This document shows positions 7,492 to 15,741 of a stretch of DNA of 32,517 nucleotides, piece by piece (the first letter of the stretch is position 1; every line of letters starts with the position of its first letter). The stretch covers positions 1,044,814-1,077,330 of the forward strand of contig CP070802.1 in NCBI GenBank assembly GCA_020343595.1, read 5' to 3'. The stretch comes from Caldifarciminota bacterium. GTDB taxonomy: Bacteria; Hydrothermota; Tepidihabitantia; SM23-42. The position numbers were made by a program, and so were the translations under genes. The notes beneath the pieces are model-generated. The model saw only the letters and a program-made list of their open reading frames with translations. It did not search any database and was not told the DNA's origin.

Positions 7492-8979
7492 ATGAAGAAA
7501 TACCAGAATCTTATTAACGGAAAATTGATGGACTCCAAATCGGGGCGTACATTTGAGAACCGTAATCCTGCGAACTGGGACGAAGTCGTCGGTGTGTTCC
7601 CCAAATCCAATATTGACGATCTAAATCTTGCCATTGCTGCAGCAAAAAAAGCATTCAAGAAATGGCGCGCCGTTCCGTGGCCCAAGCGATCTGAGATAAT
7701 GCGCCGCGCCGCGGAGATCATGGTTGAGAAGAAGGAACATGTTGCCCAGATCATGACCCGTGAGATGGGGAAGGTTATCAAAGAAACCAGGGGAGATATG
7801 CAGGAGGGTATTGACACGGCATTGTATGCCGGGATAGAAGGGAGGAAGTACTTTGGATACACCCTACCTTCGGAGTTGCCCGATAAATCGTGCATGACCA
7901 TACGCGATCCGATGGGGGTCTGGGGGTTGATCACGCCGTGGAATTTTCCGATCGCCATCCCTTCATGGAAGATATTTCCTTGTTTACTGAGTGGCAACAC
8001 GGCAATCATAAAGCCCGCTACATATACTCCAGCTTGCGTCGGCGAGCTTGCACAGATCCTGCAGGAAGCAGGTTTGCCAGATGGCGTTCTAAATGTGGTA
8101 TACGGTGGCGGCAGCGAGATCGGTGAAGGTCTATTGAACCATGCGGACATTGCCGGCATATCATTCACCGGTTCATCCGATATTGGAAGCAGGATCGGTG
8201 AGGTCTGCGGCAAGACCCTGAAGCGGTGCTCCCTTGAGCTCGGCGGTAAGAACGGACAGGTCGTACTCAAGGACGCCAATCTGGAACTTGCCCTCGAGGG
8301 TGTGCTCTGGGGTGCTTTTGGCACAACCGGCCAGCGTTGTACCGCGACATCAAGATTGATAGTCGAAGAACCCGTTTACGACAAGTTCGTTGAGATGCTC
8401 AAGGCCCGGACCGAAAAGCTGAGGCTCGGCAATGGTTTGAACGAAGATGTGGATGTCGGTCCGACCGTGAGCGAGTCACAGCGCGAATCGGTTCATGCCT
8501 ACGTTGAGATCGGTAAGAAAGAGGGCGCCAAAATGATCACCGGCGGTGTGCCGTATACTGAAGGAGAATGTGCCAAGGGATGGTTCTACAAACCAACGAT
8601 ATTCATCGATGTATTGCCAAATATGAGGATTGCTCAGGAAGAGATCTTCGGACCAGTACTCTCGGTCATAAAGGCCAGGAACTTCGAAGATGCGATCGAC
8701 ATACTCAACGGCACTGTATACGGTCTTTCATCGAGCATTTACACCAATGATCTGAATCTCGCGCACAAGGCGATCGAACTTGCCGAAACGGGTATCGTAT
8801 ACATAAACGCACCGACGATCGGCGCTGAGTGTCACCTTCCATTCGGCGGTATGAAACATACCGGCAATGGCCACCGTGAGGGCGGCTGGACCGCATACGA
8901 GATATTCACCGAGATAAAAACAATCTATATCGACTATTCGAACAAGTTACAGAAGGCTCAGATAGACACATGGGATTGA
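7492..8979 (+). CDS. NAD(P)-dependent aldehyde dehydrogenase
   Basis: A 495-residue full-length member of the aldehyde dehydrogenase superfamily, oxidising an aldehyde to its acid with NAD(P). All core residues are present: PWNFP with Asn151, Lys174 in KPA, Glu249 in LELGGKNG and the catalytic Cys283 in GQRCTA. The C-terminal oligomerisation strand ends with a YIDYS segment. Its partner is the aminotransferase overlapping it by 10 bases, so the natural substrate is probably the semialdehyde left after transamination of an omega-amino acid or diamine (GABA, putrescine or lysine route). The exact substrate cannot be read from sequence. Strong AGGAGG ribosome site and own promoter. Confidence 0.9.
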   Translation: MKKYQNLINGKLMDSKSGRTFENRNPANWDEVVGVFPKSNIDDLNLAIAAAKKAFKKWRAVPWPKRSEIMRRAAEIMVEKKEHVAQIMTREMGKVIKETRGDMQEGIDTALYAGIEGRKYFGYTLPSELPDKSCMTIRDPMGVWGLITPWNFPIAIPSWKIFPCLLSGNTAIIKPATYTPACVGELAQILQEAGLPDGVLNVVYGGGSEIGEGLLNHADIAGISFTGSSDIGSRIGEVCGKTLKRCSLELGGKNGQVVLKDANLELALEGVLWGAFGTTGQRCTATSRLIVEEPVYDKFVEMLKARTEKLRLGNGLNEDVDVGPTVSESQRESVHAYVEIGKKEGAKMITGGVPYTEGECAKGWFYKPTIFIDVLPNMRIAQEEIFGPVLSVIKARNFEDAIDILNGTVYGLSSSIYTNDLNLAHKAIELAETGIVYINAPTIGAECHLPFGGMKHTGNGHREGGWTAYEIFTEIKTIYIDYSNKLQKAQIDTWD

Positions 8980-10394
8980 GAATGGCAAGGGCGAATATGA
9001 CGATGACCAGGGCTAAGAAAACTGGAGGCAAGAATAAACGGATGAACACCGCGAAGAAGAGCAATTCACGTAAGCCAAAGATCTCGACAAGCTTACCCGG
9101 TCCTAAGGCAAAGGTGATTTTGAATAAGGACCACAAATTCGTGTCCCCTTCATATACACGTTCCTACCCGGCAGTCGTTGAGAAAGGTCAGGGTGTGTGG
9201 GTGACCGACGTCGACGGCAATGTCTTCCTGGATTTTTCCGCCGGCATCGGTGTTGTTTCGACCGGCCATTGTCATCCAGAGGTTGTAAAGGTGATAAGGG
9301 AGCAGGCCGGTAAACTCCTCCATATGTCCGGGACTGATTTCTATTATCCGAATCAGGCGAACCTGGCTGAAAAACTGGCCGAGATCGTACCCGGAGCGAA
9401 GAACAAGAAGGTTTTCTTCGGCAATTCCGGCGCCGAGGCGGTGGAATGTGCGATGAAGCTCGCCCGGTACCATAAGAGAAGGGCAAGATATGTCGCATTT
9501 ACCGGTGCGTTCCACGGCCGGACCTTCGGTGCGTTATCTTTGACCGCCTCTAAAGCCACACAACGCAGGTTCTTTGCGCCTCTTCTGTCCGGGGTAGATC
9601 ACGTTTCCTATGCGTATTGCTATAGGTGTCCTTTCAATCTCCAGTACCCTTCTTGCGATGTTACTTGTGTTAAATACATCGAGGATGTGCTGCTAAAGAA
9701 GGTCGTGCCTGCCGAAGAGGTCGCCGCAGTATTTGTCGAACCGGTCCAGGGTGAGGGCGGGTACATTGTGCCGCCGGCCGGGTTCATGCCGGCATTGAGG
9801 GCGTTGTGTGACAAGTATGAGATCCTGCTCGTTGATGATGAGGTCCAGTCCGGAATGGGCAGGACCGGTAAGATGTTCGCAATCGAGCATTTCAATACCA
9901 AGGCAGACATTTACTGTATCGCAAAGGGGGTTGCTTCCGGATTACCGCTGGGCGCCTGCGTTGCGCGTGCTGGTGTAATGGACTGGGAACCCGGTTCTCA
10001 CGCCTCAACCTTTGCGGGCAATCCTGTGAGCTGTGCGGCTGCCCTCAAGACGATAGATTTGCTGGAAAACGGGTTGATCGAAAACGCGGCACGCTTGGGT
10101 GAGATTGCGTTTGCACGTCTCAGCACGCTGAGGGAGCGCTATGATTTCGTCGGTGATGTGCGCGGCAAAGGTCTCATGATCGGGGTCGAACTGGTTGGCG
10201 ACCCAATAACCAAGGAACCGGTCAAGGACCGCCGTAATGCTGTAGTTTACGAAGCGTTCAAACAGGGATTGCTGTTACTTGGCGCCGGTGAATCGACCGT
10301 GCGTTTTATCCCGCCGCTCGTCATAAACGAGAGTGAGCTGCATGTAGGATTAGATATATTTGAGCTTGCCCTTAAGAAGGTTTTTAGAGCGTAG
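8970..10394 (+). CDS. Class III aminotransferase (acetylornithine/4-aminobutyrate type)
   Basis: PLP enzyme of the ornithine/GABA aminotransferase group, up to 474 residues. The PLP-binding Lys is about 319 (YCIAKGVASG), the pyridine-nitrogen Asp lies in LLVDDEVQSG, and the phosphate-binding GNSGAEA block is at 151-157. A Cys-rich insert (YCYRCPFN...SCDVTC) at about 217-233 resembles one in archaeal-type members of this group, some of which are GABA aminotransferases or amino-acid racemases. The start is uncertain: the first 45 or so residues are basic and low complexity, and ATGs at 8970, 8982 and 9042 all have weak ribosome sites. Co-transcribed with the aldehyde dehydrogenase, suggesting a two-step amine-to-acid route. 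A strong terminator follows. Confidence 0.85.
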   Translation: MGLRMARANMTMTRAKKTGGKNKRMNTAKKSNSRKPKISTSLPGPKAKVILNKDHKFVSPSYTRSYPAVVEKGQGVWVTDVDGNVFLDFSAGIGVVSTGHCHPEVVKVIREQAGKLLHMSGTDFYYPNQANLAEKLAEIVPGAKNKKVFFGNSGAEAVECAMKLARYHKRRARYVAFTGAFHGRTFGALSLTASKATQRRFFAPLLSGVDHVSYAYCYRCPFNLQYPSCDVTCVKYIEDVLLKKVVPAEEVAAVFVEPVQGEGGYIVPPAGFMPALRALCDKYEILLVDDEVQSGMGRTGKMFAIEHFNTKADIYCIAKGVASGLPLGACVARAGVMDWEPGSHASTFAGNPVSCAAALKTIDLLENGLIENAARLGEIAFARLSTLRERYDFVGDVRGKGLMIGVELVGDPITKEPVKDRRNAVVYEAFKQGLLLLGAGESTVRFIPPLVINESELHVGLDIFELALKKVFRA

Positions 10395-10396
10395 TA

Positions 10397-10425
10397 AAAA
10401 AGGGCCGCCCTGTGCGGCCCTTTTT
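10397..10425. terminator. Intrinsic terminator after the aminotransferase gene
   Basis: A 12-bp stem (AAAAAGGGCCGC at 10397-10408 with GCGGCCCTTTTT at 10414-10425) with a 5-base loop. It carries an A-run on one side and a T-run on the other, so it can work for both the aminotransferase and the convergent lipoprotein gene. Confidence 0.9.
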
Positions 10426-10454
10426 CTCAATTCTTTGACTGTTTTTCACTACAC

Positions 10455-10931
10455 CTAGGGCAGCATCCAGATCCCGAACCAGACTTTTGCGGTATCTGAG
10501 TTCTCAAAATACTCATCGACGGCGACAAAATGAATTAATGCCCGCATGGATTCATTGGGACCGAGGTGCTGATACGCTGGAGCCAGCGGTACCCATATAT
10601 TGTAGAGGATGAACGTATCGCAGCAGGTCGGACTTGTCTTACCCTCGATCTTGCCGTAGACCGGAACCGGTGCAGTTGTGTATACGACTGTGGTGTCATC
10701 TGTATAGTATTCAGTAAAGAATTCACTCAGATAGCTGTCGATCGAGTTTTCGGCAACAAAGTGGACTTCGGAAATTTGCGCAGCGAAGGTTGTGTCAAAC
10801 TGACTGGTGTACCACGCGACCGGGTTTAGCCACGTAACTTCGATATCCGGCTTTAATTCCAGTGCATCCTGGGCGTAATCACATGCCACAAAAATCGTCA
10901 CCAAAACGACAAGTATCATGAACTTCTTCAT
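10455..10931 (-). CDS. Small predicted lipoprotein of unknown function
   Basis: A 158-residue protein starting MKKFMILVVLVTIFVAC: a classical signal with lipobox FVAC (Cys17). The rest is rich in aromatic and acidic residues, with a CC pair near residue 105, and gives no recognisable domain. It is not clearly related to the two PLAVGN lipoproteins. ATG start preceded by AGGAGGAAT, with its own promoter. Confidence 0.7.
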   Translation of the reverse strand: MKKFMILVVLVTIFVACDYAQDALELKPDIEVTWLNPVAWYTSQFDTTFAAQISEVHFVAENSIDSYLSEFFTEYYTDDTTVVYTTAPVPVYGKIEGKTSPTCCDTFILYNIWVPLAPAYQHLGPNESMRALIHFVAVDEYFENSDTAKVWFGIWMLP

Positions 10932-10955
10932 TATTCCTCCTTTTCGATTCTGTAA

Positions 10956-10983
10956 ATTTTATACAATATTTCAAAATTGTCAA
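10956..10983 (-). promoter_or_regulatory. Promoter of the small lipoprotein gene
   Basis: Minus strand: -35 TTGACA (10983-10978), 16-bp spacer, -10 TAAAAT (10961-10956). It lies just after the last gene of the large minus-strand cluster, showing that the lipoprotein need not depend on read-through. Confidence 0.6.
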
Positions 10984-11014
10984 GTATTAATTTATTCTCG
11001 AAGTGATTTTGTGG

Positions 11015-11455
11015 TTAACCTGGTCGCCCTTTTTTCTTTCCGCGGGGATTGCGGCCTTTGTTTTCTATATCGGGGTGGTACTTTCTTACAAAGGTTTCTT
11101 CAAAATCATAAACGTCTTTGAAATCATCAATGCTATCCTCGGACGTCTTATTGAGGACCTTGTCATTGACCATGTTGATGACGATATTCCCGAAGTCTAA
11201 GGTGGTTTTTACTCCCCAGTGTTCGAAGACAATTTTAGCCATGGCGCCGTAACGTTCGAGGCCGAGGTCGCGTATTCCTTCAAGCAGCTGCTGGCCTGTG
11301 ACATGGCCTTGTATGTTGAGATTCTGTCGTGTGTAGTGCAGGGCTTCGAGCACGAATATATAGGCGTCTTTTTTATAACGCGGGTCTTTATCCGCAATCT
11401 GTTTAAGGCGGAGTTGTTCACTCATCGCGGTAATGGAGAGGGAAGCCTCGATCAA
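11015..11455 (-). CDS. Minf_1886-family conserved protein
   Basis: Up to 146 residues. The body matches my memory of the uncharacterised Minf_1886 family (TIGR04138): AYIFVLEALHYT, a GHVTGQQLLEGIRDLGLERYG segment, AKIVFEHWGV, DFGNIVINMV and DDFKDVYDFEE occur in order. Members are small soluble proteins of unknown function described first from Planctomycetes and Verrucomicrobia. Two starts are possible: TTG at 11455 or ATG at 11425 (MSEQLRLKQ), neither with a clear ribosome site; the gene may be translated by coupling to the zinc-ribbon gene ending 34 bases upstream. The C-terminus is a basic tail (GRNPRGKKKGRPG). Last gene of the Hdr cluster; a role beside those complexes is inferred from position only. 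Confidence 0.75.
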   Translation of the reverse strand: MIEASLSITAMSEQLRLKQIADKDPRYKKDAYIFVLEALHYTRQNLNIQGHVTGQQLLEGIRDLGLERYGAMAKIVFEHWGVKTTLDFGNIVINMVNDKVLNKTSEDSIDDFKDVYDFEETFVRKYHPDIENKGRNPRGKKKGRPG

Positions 11456-11489
11456 GGCGTCCAGCTATACAACCTTGATGTGGCTCGAT

Positions 11490-11660
11490 CTACTCTTTTT
11501 TGCCTGCCGCAGCATCCTTTTCTTTCTTTCTATCGAGCCGGACGCTGTTGGAACCGCACTTCGGGCATGTCCTTTCCTGCATGACGCCCTTAGTGTACGG
11601 TAATTTGAATTCGGCATCACATCTCAAACACTTGAAATTTCTTTCTTCAGTTTCGGGCAC
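11490..11660 (-). CDS. 56-residue zinc-ribbon protein
   Basis: Short gene: GTG start at 11660 five bases after a GGAGG site, stop TAG at 11492-11490. The peptide has two CxxC knuckles, FKCLRCDAEF (Cys11, Cys14) and TCPKCGS (Cys32, Cys35), followed by a basic tail (RLDRKKEKDAAAGKKE). This is a rubredoxin-like or zinc-ribbon fold that could bind zinc or a single iron. It sits between hdrA::mvhD (51-base gap) and the Minf_1886-family gene, so it is probably co-transcribed with the Hdr cluster. An electron-carrier or assembly role is conceivable but not shown. Confidence 0.8.
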   Translation of the reverse strand: MPETEERNFKCLRCDAEFKLPYTKGVMQERTCPKCGSNSVRLDRKKEKDAAAGKKE

Positions 11661-11711
11661 GAAAACCTCCGGGTTTCAGTCCTATGGCCTTCCGACTATC
11701 CGGCTATATGA

Positions 11712-14138
11712 CTATTTCTTTTTCTTGGCTTTTGCCTTTTCTTCTTCTTCGGTCAGGACCTTGATCGTATGTTCGATCTCGTCTTTTGTCACTTTCTTTC
11801 GTAATTCTTCGATATCCTGCATCGTTTTTTGAAAACGTTGTCCTTCTGCGGCGCTTATCCATTCGAGCAGCAATCGTTCGGGCCGGATTTCCCATTTTTC
11901 CAGTTTATCCCAGAGTTTTTCGACACGCTTCTGGGTCCAGCGGTTCGCGTCGATATAGTGGCAGTCAACGTAGTGACATCCGGATACGACGACCATGGGC
12001 GCGCCCTTTTTGAAGGCGTGGAGGACGAATTTTTCATCGACCCTGCCACTGCACATCGTTCGGATCAAACGCTGGTTCGGCGGATATTGAAGTCGCGCGC
12101 CGCCGCATGTGTCGGCGCCAGCATAGGAACACCAGTTGCAGGCAAAGACGACTACCTTCTCCTGAGGATCTTCAGCAAGGTGGGCGTCGATTTGAGTTAT
12201 GAGCTGTTCATCCGTGAAGTGCTTCATTGTCAAAGCGCCAAACCGGCACTCTGCGGCACATGTACCGCATCCCTTGCACAGGGCTTCGATATAGGAAATC
12301 GTCTTCTTTTTCGGATCAACCGTGAATGCTCCGTATGGACACACCCTGGAACATGTTGCACAATATCTGCAAAGATCAGTATTCAACGTGGATGTGATCG
12401 CTTCCAGTTTTACCTTCCCTGCAGAAAGCAGTGTTTCGGCTCTGGCCGCGGCCGCGCTTGCCTGGGTCACCGAGTCCTTGACGTCCTTCGGTGCCTCGGC
12501 ACACCCTGCAAAATAGATCCCGGTCGACGGCGCATCCACCGGTTTTAGTTTCGGGTGCGCTTCCATGAAGAAGCCGTCCGGCGTTTTTGAGAGCGTGAGC
12601 AACTGTTGAACCTCGGGCATATCGAGTCGAGGGGTTACGCCGACAGACAGCACCATCATGTCGAATTCATGTTCTTCGATCTTGTTGGAGGTGGTGTCTT
12701 CGACCATCACCTTCAGGTTGCGGGATTTGGGGTCTTCGGCGATCTCTCCGGGAATGCCCCTGATGTACTGAACCCCTGCTTCCTTGCTCCGTTTGAAGAG
12801 GTCCTCGAAACCCTTGCCGAACGCCCGTATATCAATGTAGAAAACCTTTGCCTGGATATCCGGATAGTGGTCTTTCAGCAGCAGTGTGTCCTTGATCGTA
12901 TTCATACAGCAAATATTACTGCAGTACGGCTTACCGATCTTTTCACAGCGCGAGCCCACGCATTGTACAAAACCCACCGTCTTCGGCCTCTTCCTGTCGG
13001 TAGGACGGATGAAGTGACCGTCAGAGGGCCCTCCGGCTGACAACAGCCGCTCAAATTCCATACTCGTTACGACGTTTTCGTATTTCGTGTAGCCGTATTC
13101 CTGCAAAATTACCGGGTCGAATACGTCCATTCCTGTTGCTACGATTACGGTGCCGACCTTGAATTCGAGCGTTTCGTCTTTTGCATCGTAGTCAATGCAT
13201 TTCTTGTCGCATTTTTCGGCGCACTTGCCGCAGGCAATTGGATTGGTGCCCAGACAGCTTTCCATATCGATCAGAGATGCCGACGGCACGGCCTGGGGGA
13301 ACGGGATGTAAATGGCTTTTCTTGACGATAACCCCTGCTGGTACTCATCCGGAACGACGACCGGACAAACTTCGGCACAATCGCCGCATGCGGTGCACTG
13401 TGTCTCGTCTACGTAACGTGTTCTCTTGAGAACCTTAACGTCGAAGTTACCGACGTATCCTTTGATCGACTCGACTTTGCTATTGGTTAGGAGCTTTATT
13501 TTGGGATGTCGACCGACATCCATCATCTTCGGGCCGAGTATTCATATCGCGCAATCCATCGTCGGATACGTCTTCGCCAGCTTGGACATCAAGCCGCCAA
13601 GCGATGGTTCCTTCTCGACGAGGTATACCTGGTAGCCAGCGTCAGCCAGATCGAGCGCCGACTGCATCCCGGCTATCCCACCACCGATCACCAGAGTTGC
13701 TTTTTCGACTGGTATTTCCTTTTCATCCTGGGGTTGCAGGTACCGAGCTCGGGCCACGTACGCCTTCATGATATCCTTGGCTTTCGTCGTTGCTGCCTCG
13801 CGGTTGCCCATGTGGACCCACGAGCACTGCTCCCGGATATTCGCCATGTCAACCAGATATGGATTCATACCCACCGAAGCGACGCATTCCCTGAAGGTTG
13901 GTTCGTGCATGCGTGGCGAGCAAGCGGCGACGATCACCCTATCGAGTTTCTCTTCCTTGATCGCCTTCTTGATTTCGGCTTGGCCGGGTTCCGAACACAT
14001 GTAGCGGTTCTTGGTGCTGTACACGACATTCCCGAGCTTCTTGGCATCCTCGACGACAGTGTCGATATCGACTGAGCCGGCAATGTTTGTGCCGCATTCA
14101 CAGACAAAAACGCCGATCTTCAAATCATCCTTCGGCAT
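11712..14138 (-). CDS. hdrA: HdrA::MvhD fusion, selenoprotein (in-frame UGA at 13544-13542)
   Basis: About 808 residues if the UGA at codon 199 is read as selenocysteine. HdrA is the FAD subunit that splits or joins electron flows in heterodisulfide-reductase-type complexes. Order: HdrA N-terminal domain (1-140, with VFVCECG and NIREQCSW), FAD Rossmann GGGIAG (about 153), the ligand loop MDCAI-Sec-ILGPKMMDVGRHP, a ferredoxin insert (Cys 248-258, 295-314), the second FAD half, then two 4Fe-4S motifs (590-600, 621-631). From about 660 an MvhD domain follows (FACNWCSYAG, MCSGR, GCHYVDCHY), the [2Fe-2S] adaptor that normally links HdrA to an electron donor. Start ATG 14138 follows GGGGGTGAT; a GTG at 14147 would lie within that site. 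Reading stops at 13542 only if UGA is taken as stop; the homologous frame continues unbroken for 610 codons. Confidence 0.88.
13504..13521 (-). promoter_or_regulatory. SECIS-like hairpin of the hdrA::mvhD gene
   Basis: Beginning 20 bases after the UGA, the mRNA can form GGATGTC-GGTC-GACATCC: a perfect 7-bp stem with a GGUC loop. Bacterial SECIS elements sit directly downstream of the UGA within the coding region and show a G/U-containing apical loop; E. coli fdhF has AGGUCU. Spacing to the loop (27 bases) is within the range usually accepted. Confidence 0.7.
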
Positions 14139-14156
14139 CTTGATCACCCCCTTTCT

Positions 14157-14345
14157 GGGTAAATTCTAATATCTAATTTCGAAATTCGAAATAAATCCGA
14201 ATTACCAAAAACCAAATTCCAAAAAACATAGTTCAATGTGCCATTCAATAGGCAAACAATCTCCCGAGGCAATAATATTGAATATTGGGATTTTGAATTT
14301 TGATATTGTTTAGAATTTGGGATTTCGTATTTGGTATTTTCTGGA
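14157..14345. repeat. AT-rich imperfect inverted-repeat spacer inside the Hdr cluster
   Basis: The 214-base gap between hdrB and hdrA::mvhD is far more AT-rich than its surroundings. It is built of repeated AAATTC/CCAAATTC/AATCCC-like words: AAATTCTAA at 14161-14169 faces its complement TTAGAATTT at 14310-14318. The arms flank a more mixed core at about 14228-14275. A 70-codon open frame crosses it but has biased low-complexity sequence and I do not call it a gene. It could be a MITE-like or dispersed intergenic repeat, or an mRNA hairpin that adjusts expression of the last genes. Confidence 0.55.
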
Positions 14346-14352
14346 GCAATGT

Positions 14353-15237
14353 TCATGCTTTTGCACTTTCCTTTATTTTTTCCAACACTTTGTCGGCTTT
14401 GATCCGGTGAGTATGTAGACCCACTTGTTCTGGCTCCAGTCCCTGGGCAAGACCCAGAAGTTGAAACAGGTAGATCACCGGAATGTTGTAAGTTTTTCCT
14501 TTTTTACGGGAAATCAAAATCTGTCCAAGATCAAAGGAAGAAAAGCACGTCGGACAGACAAGTCCCATGCAATCGGCGCCGCTTTCTTCGATCGAGGCGA
14601 AGATTGTCTCGGTCATTTCAAGAGGCAGCTCTTCATCCATACATCCCTTGCCGCAGCACAGGAGTTTCTCTCTGTGGTCAAGGGGTGTAGCACCCATCGC
14701 GGCGACGAAATCGTCGAGGATGCTGGGATAGTCGGCATCATCAACATGCATGATCTGGCTCGGCTTTAGTATGTGGCAACCATAGTGGATGGCGACGGTC
14801 ACGCCGTCGAGTGGTCGCTTGATTGACTTCTTCACAACATCAAGGCCTAATGTGTCCCGGATCAAAACGACCGCATGGTTAATTTGCGCGGTGCCTCTGT
14901 ATTCTTTGTTTATTTTCTTCAGCCGCCGGTTCACTTCTGCCTTTGCTTCAGGATCTTCGTCGAGTGTGTATTTGGCTTCCTTCAGAGTGGAAATGCAGCC
15001 CGAGCACATGGTGATGACATCAAGACCCATTTCCTCGGCTATTGCCAGATTACGAGCAGCGATCGTCAGCCACTTGATCTTATCGCGGGCTTTGAAATAA
15101 ATAGGGTCAGGGCAGCATGTGAAACCGTCGACGTCGACTAGTTCGACACCAAGGTTAGGTAGAGTTTTTCTGATTGCGAGTTCCATCTGCGGATACTTGA
15201 GGGGCATCATGCAGCCCCAAAAAGGAATTACCTTCAT
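14353..15237 (-). CDS. hdrB: Heterodisulfide reductase subunit B-like protein (CCG domains)
   Basis: A 294-residue HdrB, the subunit that carries the noncubane [4Fe-4S] pair reducing disulfide substrates in methanogens. Two CCG units are visible: WGC (Cys9)...TCCPDP...MCSGC in the first half, and YGCHILKPS...LCCGKGC...VCPTC in the second. The first unit has CCP rather than CCG. It starts three bases after the hdrC stop and forms with it and the downstream hdrA::mvhD fusion a complete HdrABC-MvhD set. The substrate in bacteria is not known; it need not be a CoM-CoB heterodisulfide. Confidence 0.9.
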   Translation of the reverse strand: MKVIPFWGCMMPLKYPQMELAIRKTLPNLGVELVDVDGFTCCPDPIYFKARDKIKWLTIAARNLAIAEEMGLDVITMCSGCISTLKEAKYTLDEDPEAKAEVNRRLKKINKEYRGTAQINHAVVLIRDTLGLDVVKKSIKRPLDGVTVAIHYGCHILKPSQIMHVDDADYPSILDDFVAAMGATPLDHREKLLCCGKGCMDEELPLEMTETIFASIEESGADCMGLVCPTCFSSFDLGQILISRKKGKTYNIPVIYLFQLLGLAQGLEPEQVGLHTHRIKADKVLEKIKESAKA

Positions 15238-15240
15238 GGT

Positions 15241-15741
15241 TTATTTATCATCCTTTGTTACACTCTGCGGGTCTTCGAGTATTTCCTTCAGCTCGTCGAT
15301 CGGTATGGTTTTGAGCGGAGGAAGACCCAGCTCCTGCCTCCGTCTGCTAACAGCTGATGTAACCGTGACGCTGACGCCGGTTTGCGCTATATTCTCCGAG
15401 AGTTTCGCAAGACTTGCCGGTGCTTTCTGTCGCTGTACGGCCATATTCTTTAAGGCGATGATTACTTCGATCGGACGGACATCCTGCGGACAGCGCTCAT
15501 AACATGAATAGCAGTTCGTACACAGCCATATTGGTGAATCTTCACCGGTCAATGCTTCTTCCATGCCCAGCAGCGTCTTTAACAGAATGACGCGGGGGTT
15601 GAATTCCTCGGTGAATCGTGCCGCCGGGCACACCGCAACGCATGCGCTGCATTGGTAGCAGTAGTTGTGGTGTTTGCCACCCTGGATTTTATTCAGTTTC
15701 TCACGAAATCGAAAGTCAACCTTTATTTTCTCCTTGGCCAT
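15241..15741 (-). CDS. hdrC: Heterodisulfide reductase subunit C-like ferredoxin protein
   Basis: A 166-residue iron-sulfur protein with two four-Cys motifs, YCYQCSACVAVCP (about 28-39) and LCTNCYSCYERCP (about 73-85), each for a [4Fe-4S] cluster carrying electrons from HdrA to HdrB. The second half is helical, as in HdrC. Its ATG overlaps the stop of the hdrD-like gene by one base (TAATG), so the two are translationally coupled. Confidence 0.9.
   Translation of the reverse strand: MAKEKIKVDFRFREKLNKIQGGKHHNYCYQCSACVAVCPAARFTEEFNPRVILLKTLLGMEEALTGEDSPIWLCTNCYSCYERCPQDVRPIEVIIALKNMAVQRQKAPASLAKLSENIAQTGVSVTVTSAVSRRRQELGLPPLKTIPIDELKEILEDPQSVTKDDK

Noticed and set aside
11712..14138. hdrA::mvhD as a pseudogene or two separate genes split by a stop
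   Set aside because: The frame is conserved on both sides of the UGA, the paralogue is interrupted at the identical codon, and the Cys-type HdrA shows which residue belongs there.
14144..14356. A 70-codon reading frame in the AT-rich gap
   Set aside because: Its composition follows the inverted-repeat words, it has no ribosome site or recognisable motif, and it overlaps the hdrB stop.
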